Positions 33,797 to 42,598 of a DNA stretch of 64,000 nucleotides are shown here, piece after piece. Origin of the DNA: Longispora sp040681875. GTDB lineage: Bacteria; Actinomycetota; Actinomycetes; Mycobacteriales; Micromonosporaceae. The position numbers were made by a program, and so were the translations under genes. The number at the start of each line of letters is the position of its first letter. The stretch's first letter is position 1. The notes beneath the pieces are model-generated. The model ran no database searches. It saw nothing but the letters and a program-made list of their open reading frames with translations, and had not been told where the DNA came from. The stretch is taken from the NCBI RefSeq assembly GCF_040681875.1, contig NZ_JBFAZP010000001.1:868001-932000 (forward strand). The letters are read 5' to 3'.

Positions 33797-33942
33797 GGGC
33801 CGGCGATCCGGACCGACTGACAGACGGGTAGGAGGCCAGGACCTGCTGACAGGCGGGTAGCGGTCCGGACCGAATTCCAGGCGGGGCGGTAGACCTGCGA
33901 ACTGGACCGTTGCCGTAGGTCGCCGAGCCGGATCCTCGTCTA

Positions 33943-34310
33943 CCAACACGCTGCACCGTTGCCACCGTGAGGCGGTAGGCCAACGAGCAGGGCGGCGACC
34001 ATGAGTTCCTCTCTGCCAGACCCCGTCGCGCGGCCCGCCCCGTCGACCGATCGTGAGAGCCCGGAGTTCGTGGAACTGGGCGTGGCCGAGCCCTGCTCAA
34101 CCAACACACTGCACCGTTGGCACCATGGGGCGGTAGGCCGCCGAGCAGGCGGCGACCATGAGCTCCCCTCTGCCAGACCCCGTCGCGCGGCCCGCCCTGT
34201 CGACCGATCGCGAGGGCCTGGAGTTCGTGGAACTGGGCGTGGCCGAGCCCTGGTCAACCAACACGCTGGACCGTTGGCACCGTGACGCGGTGAGCCATCG
34301 AGTTGGGCCT
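33943..34310. repeat. 157-bp tandem repeat, 2.3 copies
   Basis: Units at 33943-34100, 34101-34257 and a partial third from 34258, each beginning CCAACAC.CTG.ACCGTTG. Similarity is high along the whole unit. Each unit carries an ATG ORF (34001 and 34158) starting MSS.LPDPVARPA and containing ELGVAEPxSTNTL. The reading frames diverge after the unit and have no clear ribosome binding site, so they are not called as genes. Confidence 0.85.
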
Positions 34311-34442
34311 TGGCCGACAGGCTGGGCCGGGCGACCGACCAGTTGCACCGTCGACTGCCCGACCGGGTGTCACCCCCGGGTGACGCACGGCGGGCCCTCC
34401 GGCGTGACCACGGCGCCCACCCCGCCCCCGTCGCGGGTGCGG

Positions 34443-34574
34443 TCAGACCGGGCTGCCCCCGCCCGGCACTGGATTCCCGATGATCATCACCACGATGGCC
34501 ACGATCCACGCCGCCACGACGACGACCCCCAGCAGCACGGCGTGTCGACGTATGAACGCCCTGGCTCTGCTCAT
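34443..34574 (-). CDS. Small single-pass membrane protein (43 residues)
   Basis: ATG 34574 is preceded by GGGGGTG at about eight bases. The product has a basic N-terminus (SRARAFIRRHA), one hydrophobic helix (VLLGVVVVAAWIVAIVVMII, 13-32) and a short Gly/Pro tail ending at 34443. It stands alone within the repeat-rich gap. Composition is protein-like, but there is no known family. Confidence 0.5.
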   Translation of the reverse strand: MSRARAFIRRHAVLLGVVVVAAWIVAIVVMIIGNPVPGGGSPV

Positions 34575-34659
34575 CCCGTGCACCCCCACATTTTGCGCCC
34601 GATCCCGCGCCGCCGTCCGCCGTCCAGGCTAGCCCTACCTAGGGGCCTACGATCCGCTA

Positions 34660-34815
34660 CCTGCCCAGGCCGAACACGCCCAGGTCGGACGCGCCCAGGC
34701 GGGAAGTACCCGAGCCGGGTGTACCCGAGCCCCACGTAGCCCGGACCGGATGTGCTCCAGCCGGACACAGCCCGGACCGGACATCTCCGAGACGGCCGTG
34801 CCCGAGTGCGCCGCC
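34660..34815. repeat. Degenerate 15-20-bp repeats
   Basis: Imperfect reiteration of GCCCAGGC.GGA.GC, then CCGAGCCGGGTGTA and CCGGACCGGA words, upstream of the serine hydrolase gene. Confidence 0.55.
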
Positions 34816-34931
34816 GCACGGGCCGGTCGCACCCGGCCGTCGCCTTCGCGGCCGAGCCCGTCGCGCACCGCCCGCGTGGACGGCGCCCCGAAATTCCTGG
34901 TAGAAACGGGATCCCTGTCGAAGGAGTGCCC

Positions 34932-35918
34932 GTGACGACTTCCCCCGGCGATCGTCTCGCCGAGTTGGCCCGAGCCGGTGAGCTGCCCGGTCTGCACGCC
35001 GTGGTGGCGGTGCGCGGCGGCCGGACGGTCCTGGAGCACTACGGGGTCGGCGAGGACTTCCGGTGGGGCGACGCGCTGGGTGAGCTGGCGTTCGACGCCG
35101 GGCGGCGGCACGACCTCCGGTCGGTCACCAAGAGCGTCACCGCCCTGGTGTACGGGATCGCGCTCGGCGAGGGCCTGGTCCCCGGGCCGGACGAGCCGCT
35201 GCTGCGGTCGTTCCCGCGTTATCCGGAGCTGGCGGCCGATCCCGCGCGCGCCCGGCTCACCGTCGAGCACGCGCTGACGATGTCGCTCGGTCTGGAGTGG
35301 AACGAGGACCCGCCCTACGACAGCCCGGCCAACGCCGAGATCGCGATGGAGCTGGCACCGGACCGCTACCGGTACGTGCTGGAGCTGCCGGTCGTCGAGC
35401 CCCCGGGCACCCGGTGGACCTACTGCGGCGGCGCGACGGCCCTGCTCGGGCACCTGATCGCGGAGGGCACCGGCCGGTCGCTGCCGGAGTACGCGAGGGC
35501 CGTGCTCTTCTCCCCGCTGGGCATCGACGACGTGGAGTGGATGGCGGGCGCGGACGGTGTGGCCTCCGCCGCGTCGGGGCTGCGTCTCACGCCGCGGGCC
35601 CTGGCCCGGATCGGCGAGCTGGTGCTGGCCGGCGGCGCGTGGGACGGTCGCCCGGTGGTACCCGCCGACTGGCTCGACGCGATGCTCCGGCCCCGCCTGG
35701 AGACCGACTGGGGCGGCCGGTACGGATACCACTGGTATCTGGAGTCCGTCGACGGGCTCCGGATGGTCGCCGGGTTCGGCAACGGCGGCCAGCGCCTGTT
35801 CGTCCTACCCGAGCTGGACCTGTCCGTGGCCGTCACCGCCGGCAACTACGACCAGCCGGAGCAGTGGCGCACCCCGATGACCGTCCTGGGGCAGGTGCTA
35901 CTCCCCGCACTGGCCTAG
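34932..35918 (+). CDS. Serine hydrolase, class C beta-lactamase family
   Basis: 328 residues of the beta-lactamase/DD-peptidase (esterase) fold. Nucleophile motif SVTK (SxxK, about 61-64), YCG in place of YxN (WTYCGGATAL, about 161), and GFGNGG near the C-terminus in place of the KTG triad. No signal peptide, so probably a cytoplasmic esterase/amidase-type member. GTG 34932 has AAGGAG upstream. Followed by a minisatellite shared with the convergent gene. Confidence 0.85.
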   Translation: MTTSPGDRLAELARAGELPGLHAVVAVRGGRTVLEHYGVGEDFRWGDALGELAFDAGRRHDLRSVTKSVTALVYGIALGEGLVPGPDEPLLRSFPRYPELAADPARARLTVEHALTMSLGLEWNEDPPYDSPANAEIAMELAPDRYRYVLELPVVEPPGTRWTYCGGATALLGHLIAEGTGRSLPEYARAVLFSPLGIDDVEWMAGADGVASAASGLRLTPRALARIGELVLAGGAWDGRPVVPADWLDAMLRPRLETDWGGRYGYHWYLESVDGLRMVAGFGNGGQRLFVLPELDLSVAVTAGNYDQPEQWRTPMTVLGQVLLPALA

Positions 35919-35960
35919 GGCCGCCGCATCGGCCCGAGCCACCGCGCTTCGTCCGGGGCC

Positions 35961-36160
35961 GTCGCGCTGTTCCAGGACTGCACCACCGCCGCCCCAGGGA
36001 CGTCACTCTGTTCCACAACTGCCGCACCGCCGCCCCAGAGTCGCCGCGCTGTCCACGACCGCAGCACCGCCGCTCCAGGGCCGCCGCGCCGTTCCACAAC
36101 GGGGCACCGCCGCTCCAGGGACGCCACTCTGTTCCAGGACGGCGGCACCGTTCTAGGGTC
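35961..36160. repeat. ~40-bp minisatellite, five units, spanning a gene end
   Basis: Five diverged units of 37-41 bp, each like GTCGCGCTGTTCCAGGACTG followed by CACCGCCGCCCCAGGG, from 35961 to about 36158. The last unit contains the stop codon (36153-36155) of the minus-strand gene. Confidence 0.85.
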
Positions 36161-37169
36161 GCCGTAGCTGGAAGGTGTGCACCTTCTCCCATCGGCCGGC
36201 GGTGGTGACCCGCACGTCGTGGCTGTCCAGCTGGTAGGTGACCGACCAGCGGGTGTGCGACTGGGCCACGTCGCGGAGCAGCCCCAGCGCGGCGTCGGGC
36301 GTCAGCACTCCCCCGGCGCGGGTGAGCCGGGCCCGGAGGGTCTCGTACCGTCGGTCGGCGCGGCGGGTCGCCTCGTCCGCGCCGGTCAGCCGGATGTTGG
36401 TGAGCGCCTGCCACGGCGGGCCGCCCCGGAGGACCTCCATCCGGCCGTCCACGAACTCCACCACGGCCGAGGCGCCGGAGGAGTCCGCGAGCAGGTAGTG
36501 CAGCGCCGGCCCGTCGGTGAAGTCGAGGTTGTATCTGCCCAGCAGCTCCACCGCCTGGTCCACGGTCGCCGCGCGGTCCAGGATGATCCGCTGGATCCGC
36601 ACGCCCCCGACGGTCGGCAGGGCCGGGTTCTTCCCCGCCCGGCCGGAGTCGTCGGCGGCCAGGCCCACCGCGAGGCCCCGCTCGTTCAGCCCGTCGAAGG
36701 GCAGCAGCGGGGCGTTGAGCAGTTCGCGGCGGGTCTTCGGGGCGGTGGTCAGGTCGTCGCCCTTCGCGACCCCGAGGTAGGACAGGTCCACGACGGACAC
36801 CGCCGCGTACCCGTCCGGGGGTGCGGTGTGCAGGACCATGGCGGCGTGCGGGTCCCAGTCGAAGTTGCGGCCGAAGACGGGGGCCGGGCCGCCGGAGGCC
36901 ACGAAGAGCGAGCAGCCGAACGGGCTGGCCGTCGGGACCATGGGCACGCCGGCCAGCTCGTCGTAGTCGCCGACGTAGCTCATCTCGTAGAGCGGGAGGT
37001 CGTCGACCTTGCGCAGGCTCGCGAGGGTGGCGTCGGCCTCGGCCGCGGTCTGCCGGGACGCCGACACCGTGGTCGGCGCTGACCCGCGCCCGGGGGCGGC
37101 GGTCCCGGCGGGGGCCGCCGTGCACCCACCGAGGACCAGCACCAGGAGACCCGCCAGCACGATACGCAT
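36153..37169 (-). CDS. Secreted lipoprotein of the acyltransferase/linear-amide hydrolase (NTN) fold
   Basis: 338 residues. Lipobox LVLGGC places an acylated Cys near residue 14. The catalytic domain has GCSLFVASGGPAPVFGRNFDWDP, as in isopenicillin-N acyltransferase and choloylglycine-type enzymes, where cleavage before Cys exposes an N-terminal nucleophile. Also seen are LNERGLAVGLAAD and ALTNIRLTGADE (conserved Asn). Expected to hydrolyse or transfer amide-linked acyl groups outside the cell; substrate unknown. ATG 37169 chosen at the signal peptide; the longer frame is repeat-derived. Confidence 0.8.
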   Translation of the reverse strand: MRIVLAGLLVLVLGGCTAAPAGTAAPGRGSAPTTVSASRQTAAEADATLASLRKVDDLPLYEMSYVGDYDELAGVPMVPTASPFGCSLFVASGGPAPVFGRNFDWDPHAAMVLHTAPPDGYAAVSVVDLSYLGVAKGDDLTTAPKTRRELLNAPLLPFDGLNERGLAVGLAADDSGRAGKNPALPTVGGVRIQRIILDRAATVDQAVELLGRYNLDFTDGPALHYLLADSSGASAVVEFVDGRMEVLRGGPPWQALTNIRLTGADEATRRADRRYETLRARLTRAGGVLTPDAALGLLRDVAQSHTRWSVTYQLDSHDVRVTTAGRWEKVHTFQLRRP

Positions 37170-37204
37170 GCCTCGACGGTATCGCGGACCCGCCCGGGGT
37201 GGGA

Positions 37205-37375
37205 GTGCCGTTCGGCAGGGTGCCCCGGGGCACCCCTCGGCACGACGCCCGGGGGCGCCCCCGGCACGGCGGGCGAGGCCCCCGGCACGGCCCCTCGGCA
37301 CGGCCCCCTCGGCACAACGCCCGAGGCCCCGGCACGGCATCCCCCGGCCCCTCGGCACAACACCTCGGGACACCC
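37205..37375. repeat. Degenerate 12-14-bp repeat array
   Basis: Reiterated CCCCTCGGCACGG / CCCCGGCACGGC words between the lipoprotein gene and the VOC gene. Too irregular for exact unit borders. Confidence 0.65.
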
Positions 37376-37401
37376 CGCCCCGCCCACTGTGGAGCCGCCC
37401 C

Positions 37402-37809
37402 TCAGCGGGCGGAGAGATACAGCTCCAGCTGGATGTCGTCCGGGTCCCGGAACGCGATCAGCGTGAAGCCGGTGGACGGCGTGACCGCGATACCGGAGTG
37501 CGTGACCCCGGCGTCGGTCAGCCGCTCGGCCCACGCCTCCAGTTCCGCCACGGTGTCCACCCCGAACGCCAGATGGTCGAGGCCGGTGCGGTGCTCGCTG
37601 AACACCGTGCCGGCCTCCGGGTGCCGGTGCCGGGTCAGGGCGATCACCACCCCGCTCGGGTGGCGCATCAGCCGGCGGTCGAAGCCGTCGGTGTCCCACG
37701 GGAACCAGGGCGCGAAGTCCAGGACCTCGGAGTACCAGCGCACGGAGGCGTCGAGGTCGCGCACGTTCAGCGCGAGGTGGTGGATCCCGGAGAAGGTCGC
37801 TTCCGACAC
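37402..37809 (-). CDS. VOC-family (glyoxalase-like) protein
   Basis: 135 residues: GIHHLALNVRDLDASVRWYSEVLDF (His ligand in HHLAL), HLAFGVDTVAELEAWAERL and FRDPDDIQLELYL (Glu ligand). This is a full single VOC domain with a probable metal site. GTG 37809 (VSEATFSGIHH) is chosen with AAAGG eight bases upstream. Substrate unknown. Confidence 0.88.
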   Translation of the reverse strand: MSEATFSGIHHLALNVRDLDASVRWYSEVLDFAPWFPWDTDGFDRRLMRHPSGVVIALTRHRHPEAGTVFSEHRTGLDHLAFGVDTVAELEAWAERLTDAGVTHSGIAVTPSTGFTLIAFRDPDDIQLELYLSAR

Positions 37810-37879
37810 GGGTACCGCCTTTCGTCGAGGCCCCGCGCCCCACCCGGGACGCGGGCACCGTCCAGACCACACGCCCACC

Positions 37880-37965
37880 CTGACACGGATCCGGGGCGCC
37901 CGCCCGCCCACCCCGGACACGGATCCCGGACGCCCAACACGCGGATCCCGGGCGCCCGCCCCGAG
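37880..37965. repeat. ~30-bp imperfect repeats
   Basis: Three diverged copies of CACGGATCCCGG.CGCCC between the VOC gene start and the NmrA-like gene end. Confidence 0.6.
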
Positions 37966-37997
37966 CCGAACCGCCACCCCCCAGCCGGGTACCCCTC

Positions 37998-38813
37998 TCA
38001 GCCCTTCCACACCCCGGTCCCCGCCGCCGCCCGGCAGAAGTCCCCGAACTCACGGGGCTCACGGCCGAGCGCCTCCCGCACGCCGTGCGCCACCGACGCG
38101 TTGCGCCCGTCGAGCACCTCGGCGCACAGCCCGGTGAGCAGGTCGGCGTACTCGGATCCCGCGACCTCGGTGAGCGCCGCCCGGAACTCCCCGGCGGTCA
38201 CCGGGACGTAGGCGACCTCGCGCCCGGCGGCGGCGGAGATCTCGGCGGCGGCCTCGGCGAAGGTCAGCAGGCGCGGTCCGGTGAGTTCGTACAGCCTGCC
38301 GGAGTGCCGGTCGTCGGTCAGCGCGGCGAGGGCGACCTCGGCGATGTCGTCGACGTCCACGAACGGCTCGGCCACCTGGCCGGCCGGCAGCGCGACCACG
38401 CCCCCGAGTACCGGCTCCAGCAGGTGTCCCTCGCTGAAGTTCTGCGCGAACCAGCTGGCCCGCAGCAGGGTGTGGTCCAGCCCGGACCCCTGGACGATCC
38501 GCTCGCAGAGCTGGGCGTTGTGTTCGCCGCGCCCGGACAGCAGCACGAACCGCCCGACGCCCGCCTCGACGGCCGCGGCGGTGAGGGCCTCGATGGCGGC
38601 CGGCGCGCCGGGGGCGGCGAGGTCGGGGTAGTAGGAGACGCAGAGGTTGCCGACGCCCGCCAGCGCGTCCGCCCAGGTCCCGGGGTGGTCCCAGTCGAAG
38701 GCGGGGTCGGAGCGCCGGGAACCGGCCCGGGTCGGCAGGCCCCGTTCGGCGAGCAGGTCCAGGACGCGCCGGCCGACCTTGCCGGTGGAACCGATGACGA
38801 GGGTGGGTCGCAT
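37998..38813 (-). CDS. NmrA-like NAD(P)-binding protein
   Basis: 271 residues. N-terminal Rossmann motif LVIGSTGKVGRRV (GxxGxxG), then LLSGRGEHNAQLCERIVQGSGLDHTLLRASWFAQNF and FVDVDDIAEVALAAL, typical of NmrA/atypical short-chain dehydrogenases. The catalytic Tyr-Lys pair of classical SDRs is not evident, so a redox-sensing or quinone-reductase role is likely. Divergent from an AraC regulator across 127 bp; this pairing suggests regulation by that protein. Confidence 0.88.
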   Translation of the reverse strand: MRPTLVIGSTGKVGRRVLDLLAERGLPTRAGSRRSDPAFDWDHPGTWADALAGVGNLCVSYYPDLAAPGAPAAIEALTAAAVEAGVGRFVLLSGRGEHNAQLCERIVQGSGLDHTLLRASWFAQNFSEGHLLEPVLGGVVALPAGQVAEPFVDVDDIAEVALAALTDDRHSGRLYELTGPRLLTFAEAAAEISAAAGREVAYVPVTAGEFRAALTEVAGSEYADLLTGLCAEVLDGRNASVAHGVREALGREPREFGDFCRAAAGTGVWKG

Positions 38814-38940
38814 GGGAACTCCTTCAGTAGGTGATGGAGTCCAGCCTGGTGGGCCCGACCTGGACTCTCAATACTCAGGAATCCGGGTTCCTTTGCCGTT
38901 CGTCCAGGATCGTGGACGCACCGGGACGACGGGTGTCACG

Positions 38941-39918
38941 ATGGCTGCCATGCCCGGTGCTCCCCGTACGGTCCCGCCGCCCGCCGACCTCCTCGGTGAG
39001 GCGCTGCACCTGCTCCACCTCACCGGCACGCTGTACTGCCGGGCCGAACTCACCGCCCCCTGGGGCGTGGCCGTGCCGACCCTCCCCGGGCTGATGACGT
39101 TCCAGATCGTCACGGCGGGCGCGTGCTGGCTGGACGTCGACGGCGCGGAACCGCTCCTGCTGCGGCAGGGCAGCCTGGCGCTGATCCCGCACGGCACCCC
39201 GCACCGGATGCGCAGCGCCCCCGACGCGGCCACCCTGCCGCTGTTCGACCTGCCGGTGGAGCACGTCAGCGAGTGGTACGAGATCATGCGGCACGGCGGC
39301 GGCGGGGAGTTCACCCACATCACCTACGGGGCGATGACGTTCGACCACGTGACCGCCCAGCGGCTCGTCGCCCAGCTCCCGGCGGTGCTGCACGTGGACA
39401 CGTGGGACGAGGACGACGCCAGTTGGCTGCACAGCACGCTGCGGTTCATCACCCGGGAGGCCCTGACGCTGCGTCCCGGCGGGGAGGCGGTGATCACCCG
39501 GCTCGCCGACATCCTGGCCATCCAGGCGATCCGGTCCTGGCTCGACTCGGCGCCCGAGGCCCGGCAGGGCTGGCTGGCCGCGTTGCGGGACCCGCAGATC
39601 GGTCGGGCGCTGTCCTCGATGCACCGCTCCGCCGGGCTGTCGTGGACGGTCGCGGCGCTGGCCCGGGAGGCGGGGATGTCCCGGTCGGCGTTCGCGGCGC
39701 GGTTCACGGAGCTGGTGGGCGAGCCGGCGATGCGGTACCTGGCGGAGTGGCGCATGCAGCTCGCCCGCACCCACCTGCGGCAGTCCACGGAGCCGCTGTC
39801 GGCGGTCGCGCACCGGTTCGGCTACCAGTCCGAGGCGGCGTTCTGCAGAGCCTTCAAACGCTCCTTCGGGGTACCGCCCGGCAGCGCCCGCCACCAGCCC
39901 GCCCCGACATCGGGTTGA
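38941..39918 (+). CDS. AraC-family regulator with cupin sensor
   Basis: 325 residues. Cupin-type sensor (about 15-195: LMTFQIVTAGACWLDVDGAEPLLLRQGSLALIPHGTPH) and C-terminal double HTH (WTVAALAREAGMSRSAFAARFTELVGEPAMRYLAEWRMQLA, then LSAVAHRFGYQSEAAFCRAFKRSFG). Start ATG 38941, with a second ATG three codons on. Likely activator of the divergent NmrA-like gene. Confidence 0.9.
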   Translation: MAAMPGAPRTVPPPADLLGEALHLLHLTGTLYCRAELTAPWGVAVPTLPGLMTFQIVTAGACWLDVDGAEPLLLRQGSLALIPHGTPHRMRSAPDAATLPLFDLPVEHVSEWYEIMRHGGGGEFTHITYGAMTFDHVTAQRLVAQLPAVLHVDTWDEDDASWLHSTLRFITREALTLRPGGEAVITRLADILAIQAIRSWLDSAPEARQGWLAALRDPQIGRALSSMHRSAGLSWTVAALAREAGMSRSAFAARFTELVGEPAMRYLAEWRMQLARTHLRQSTEPLSAVAHRFGYQSEAAFCRAFKRSFGVPPGSARHQPAPTSG

Positions 39919-40014
39919 CCTCTCCGGTTGGACGGCCGGGGCGCCCGTGCGTCAGACTACAATGGACGGACGCACCGCGCGGCTGCCGGCCAGCGGTCGA
40001 TACCAGGTGAGGCT

Positions 40015-40578
40015 GTGGGCGAGACGATGCGGCGATGGACCCGGGATCAGCGTGTCATGGCCGGCGGCATCCTCGCGGCGGCGATGACCGCCCTGACCTT
40101 GGGCGTCTGCGCCCTGTCCGGCATCGGCCCCTTCCATGACGTCAGTGACCGGCGGGGCGACGGCCCGACCCGCGCGACGTCCGAGGCGCGTGCGGTCGCG
40201 CCCTCCCCGGACGTGCAGGTCCTGCTGAGCGCGCCACCGAGACCTCTCCAGGGCTACGAGGGCACGTGGAGCGGGTCGGTGAAGCAGGCCGATGACAACC
40301 CCGCGTACCAGGTGGTCCTCAAGCTCGGCGTGATCGAACTCGGGAAGGTGGCCGGGACCTCGGAGTATCCGGGGCTGCCCTGTTCGGGGAGCCTGACGGT
40401 GACCGCCGCGAGCGAGGAGGAGCTGGACGTGACCGAGAACATCGTCCGCAACAACGGGAGATGTGTCGCGGTCGCCCAGCTGCGGTTCCGGCTCCAGGCG
40501 AACGGCACGCTGCTGTACCTCACCGACGCGGCTCCGGGCGTGTCCCGTTCGGAGGGCACCCTGAACCGGACGGGTTGA
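40015..40578 (+). CDS. Membrane-anchored protein like the extracellular part of actinobacterial Ser/Thr kinases
   Basis: 187 residues: basic N-terminus, one membrane helix (VMAGGILAAAMTALTLGVCAL, about 15-35), then an exported beta domain (YEGTWSGSVKQADDNPAYQVVLKL...GTSEYPGLPCSGSLTV...CVAVAQLRFRLQANGTLLYL). It resembles the C-terminal sensor of some receptor kinases, but no kinase domain is present. GTG 40015 has AGGTGAGG upstream; ATG 40027 is an alternative. TACAAT at 39958 is a -10 candidate. Its end overlaps a convergent ORF. Confidence 0.7.
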   Translation: MGETMRRWTRDQRVMAGGILAAAMTALTLGVCALSGIGPFHDVSDRRGDGPTRATSEARAVAPSPDVQVLLSAPPRPLQGYEGTWSGSVKQADDNPAYQVVLKLGVIELGKVAGTSEYPGLPCSGSLTVTAASEEELDVTENIVRNNGRCVAVAQLRFRLQANGTLLYLTDAAPGVSRSEGTLNRTG

Positions 40579-40829
40579 GCGGCCCGCGCCAGGGAAGCCG
40601 TGGCGTCGTCACCGACGGTGTGCGCCCGCCTGACCGCCCTGACCGCTACCCGGCGGCCGGGTCCGGCGGCCCGTCTGCCGCCGCGCTCCGAGCGGGCCCG
40701 GTCCAACGCCGCCCGCGCCACCGCCGTCGACTCGGCGATCTGGCGTTCGAGCTCCTCGATCCGCTGCCGGCGCCGCTCCGGCGTCAGGCCGGTCAGGCCC
40801 AGGCGGGCGTCTCTCTCCTCCTGCGACAC
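40254..40829 (-). CDS. Small coiled-coil protein with doubtful C-terminus
   Basis: GTG 40829 has GAGAGGAG four bases upstream. The first about 60 residues (SQEERDARLGLTGLTPERRRQRIEELERQIAESTAVARAALDRARSE) look like a real coiled-coil protein. The frame then runs on as low-quality sequence to 40254, antisense to the last 325 bp of the plus-strand gene. A true end or a frameshift near 40600 is likely, but I cannot place it. Function unknown. Confidence 0.45.
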   Translation of the reverse strand: MSQEERDARLGLTGLTPERRRQRIEELERQIAESTAVARAALDRARSERGGRRAAGPGRRVAVRAVRRAHTVGDDATASLARAAQPVRFRVPSERDTPGAASVRYSSVPFAWSRNRSWATATHLPLLRTMFSVTSSSSSLAAVTVRLPEQGSPGYSEVPATFPSSITPSLRTTWYAGLSSACFTDPLHVPS

Positions 40830-40918
40830 GGCACTCCTCTCAGGAATTCGGCCCCTACCCGCGGTCGTCTGGCCACAAGTTCGGGTGTCGAGGAGGGACC
40901 CGGCCCCGGCCCGGGAGG

Positions 40919-42526
40919 TCATGCGAGCGCCGCCAGCCACACCTCGTGCTGGAAGTCCCCGTCGCCGTAGTACACGCACAGTTCCAGGACCAGGCGCCGC
41001 CCCCCGGTCGTCCACACCCGGGTGCTGGTGTCGTCGGAGTGGTGCAGGCACACGGTGTCCACCTCCGGCGTCCCGTACCGCGCCGTCAGCCGCTCCTCCC
41101 AGCCCGCGAGGAGCGCCCCGAACGCGGCCCCGCGCCGCTCGGCCAGGAAGTGGTACTCGCCGTACTGGTCCTCGTCGACGTGGTCGCCGGCCAGTTGGAG
41201 TGCCGCGCCGAGGGAGCCCTCGATCTCCGACGGGTCCGGGGCGCCGCCGTCCTGCGGGGTGTAGGACGGGACGGGCCCGGGCTCGGCGGCCAGCAGGTCC
41301 TCGGCTACCGCGACCACGTCGCCGCGCAGGTCGTCCAGGTCGCCGGGCCCCTTGTCGAACAGCACCGGCGGCACGCGGAACACCCCGGCCGGCGGGTCGC
41401 CCGTCCACAGGGTCGCGCCGCCGGGGTCGGTGAGCCGGGCCCGGCCGGCGGAGACCTCCAGGCGGGCGACCGGGCTGGCGTGGGTGTCCAGGTACACCCA
41501 GTGGCCGTGGTCGTCGAGGAACGGCGCGAGACCCTGGCCCGCGTCGAAACCCAGCACCCAGCCGCCGTCCTCCGTACCCGGTTCGCGGAGCCCGGACGGC
41601 AGGAACGTCCCGTCGGCCCGGAGCACCCCCCACCGGTCCCCGGACAGCGCCACGGCCGCCCCGCACCGGTCGAAGTCGTCCGCCCACGCGAACGGGCCGG
41701 CGATCCGGGACCGGCCGACGAAGCCGAGCCCCGTCAGGTCGTCGCGGGCCAGGCCGCAGGTCATCGTGTTGGACAGGTGCCGCCGGCCGACCACCACGGC
41801 CGCGCCGGTGGAGTCGAGGTAGCGGTGGCCGTTCTCCCAGGAGTCCGGTTCGGAGCAGAACGCGAGACCGTCCTCGTTGAACGGTTCCATGGCCTCGAAC
41901 CGGGGCTCGACGATCCAGTCGCCGGCCCGGTCGATCAGGCCCCACCGGCCGTCGAGCCGCACCGGGGCGGCGCCGTCGGCGGAGAAGGGGTGCGCCTGTT
42001 GGAACCTCGGCCCGATCACCGTCGTGCCCGAGCGGTCGACGAAGCCGACCGGGGACCGCGCGCCGGTCCGCACCGCGGCCAGGCCCGACGTGAACGCGTC
42101 GGCCCGGTGGAACGGCCCCTCGACCACCGTGGCGCCCGTCGGGTCGACGTAGCCGAACGCGTCGCCCGTGCGCACGGCCGCGAGGCCCTCGCTGAAGTAC
42201 CCGACCTCGGGGTACGTCGGCGCGACCGCCACGGTGCCCCGCCCGTCGACGAACCCCCAGCCGGAGTCGGTCTGGAACCTGGCGAATCCCTCGGCCAGGC
42301 GCATCGCGTCCAGCAGGGTGGGCTCCACGAGCCACCGGCCGTCCGAGCCGAGGTAGCCCCACCGGCCGTCGAGTGCCTGCGCCGGGGCCACCCAGCCGCC
42401 GGCGCCGTCGGACTCGAAGGTGCCCACCGCCAGCAGGTCGGGGGCGCGCAGCAGCCGGCCGGCGGGGTCGATCAGGCCGTGCCGGTCGCCGGCGGGACCG
42501 GGCACGCACAGGACACGAGGATGCAC
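40919..42526 (-). CDS. WG-repeat protein
   Basis: 535 residues. At least eight WG/KWG-type repeats of about 25-35 residues cover the first 370, for example RHGLIDPAGRLL, RWGYLGSDGRWLVEPTL, GWGFVDGRGTVAVAPTY and RWGLIDRAGDWIVEPRF. The C-terminal about 150 residues form a separate domain (DQYGEYHFLAERRGAAFGALL). WG proteins are beta-rich and often occur with toxins or surface proteins; role unknown. GTG 42526 has TACAGT seven bases upstream, so leaderless; an ATG at 42556 is less likely. Confidence 0.88.
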   Translation of the reverse strand: MHPRVLCVPGPAGDRHGLIDPAGRLLRAPDLLAVGTFESDGAGGWVAPAQALDGRWGYLGSDGRWLVEPTLLDAMRLAEGFARFQTDSGWGFVDGRGTVAVAPTYPEVGYFSEGLAAVRTGDAFGYVDPTGATVVEGPFHRADAFTSGLAAVRTGARSPVGFVDRSGTTVIGPRFQQAHPFSADGAAPVRLDGRWGLIDRAGDWIVEPRFEAMEPFNEDGLAFCSEPDSWENGHRYLDSTGAAVVVGRRHLSNTMTCGLARDDLTGLGFVGRSRIAGPFAWADDFDRCGAAVALSGDRWGVLRADGTFLPSGLREPGTEDGGWVLGFDAGQGLAPFLDDHGHWVYLDTHASPVARLEVSAGRARLTDPGGATLWTGDPPAGVFRVPPVLFDKGPGDLDDLRGDVVAVAEDLLAAEPGPVPSYTPQDGGAPDPSEIEGSLGAALQLAGDHVDEDQYGEYHFLAERRGAAFGALLAGWEERLTARYGTPEVDTVCLHHSDDTSTRVWTTGGRRLVLELCVYYGDGDFQHEVWLAALA

Positions 42527-42556
42527 GCCCGACACTGTACGACGGGGGTGGGACAC

Positions 42557-42594
42557 CCGGCCGGGAACTGGGCCGCGACCCCGTTCCCGGCCGG
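42557..42594 (-). terminator. Terminator of metE
   Basis: Perfect 12-bp stem (CCGGCCGGGAAC/GTTCCCGGCCGG), 14-base loop, just beyond the metE stop codon and just before the leaderless promoter of the WG gene. Confidence 0.7.
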
Positions 42595-42598
42595 CGGT

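Noticed and set aside
33943..34310. Possible CRISPR-like or protein-coding array in the 157-bp tandem repeats
   Set aside because: Units are directly adjacent with no spacers, and there are only 2.3 copies. The ORFs start without ribosome binding sites and diverge at the unit ends.
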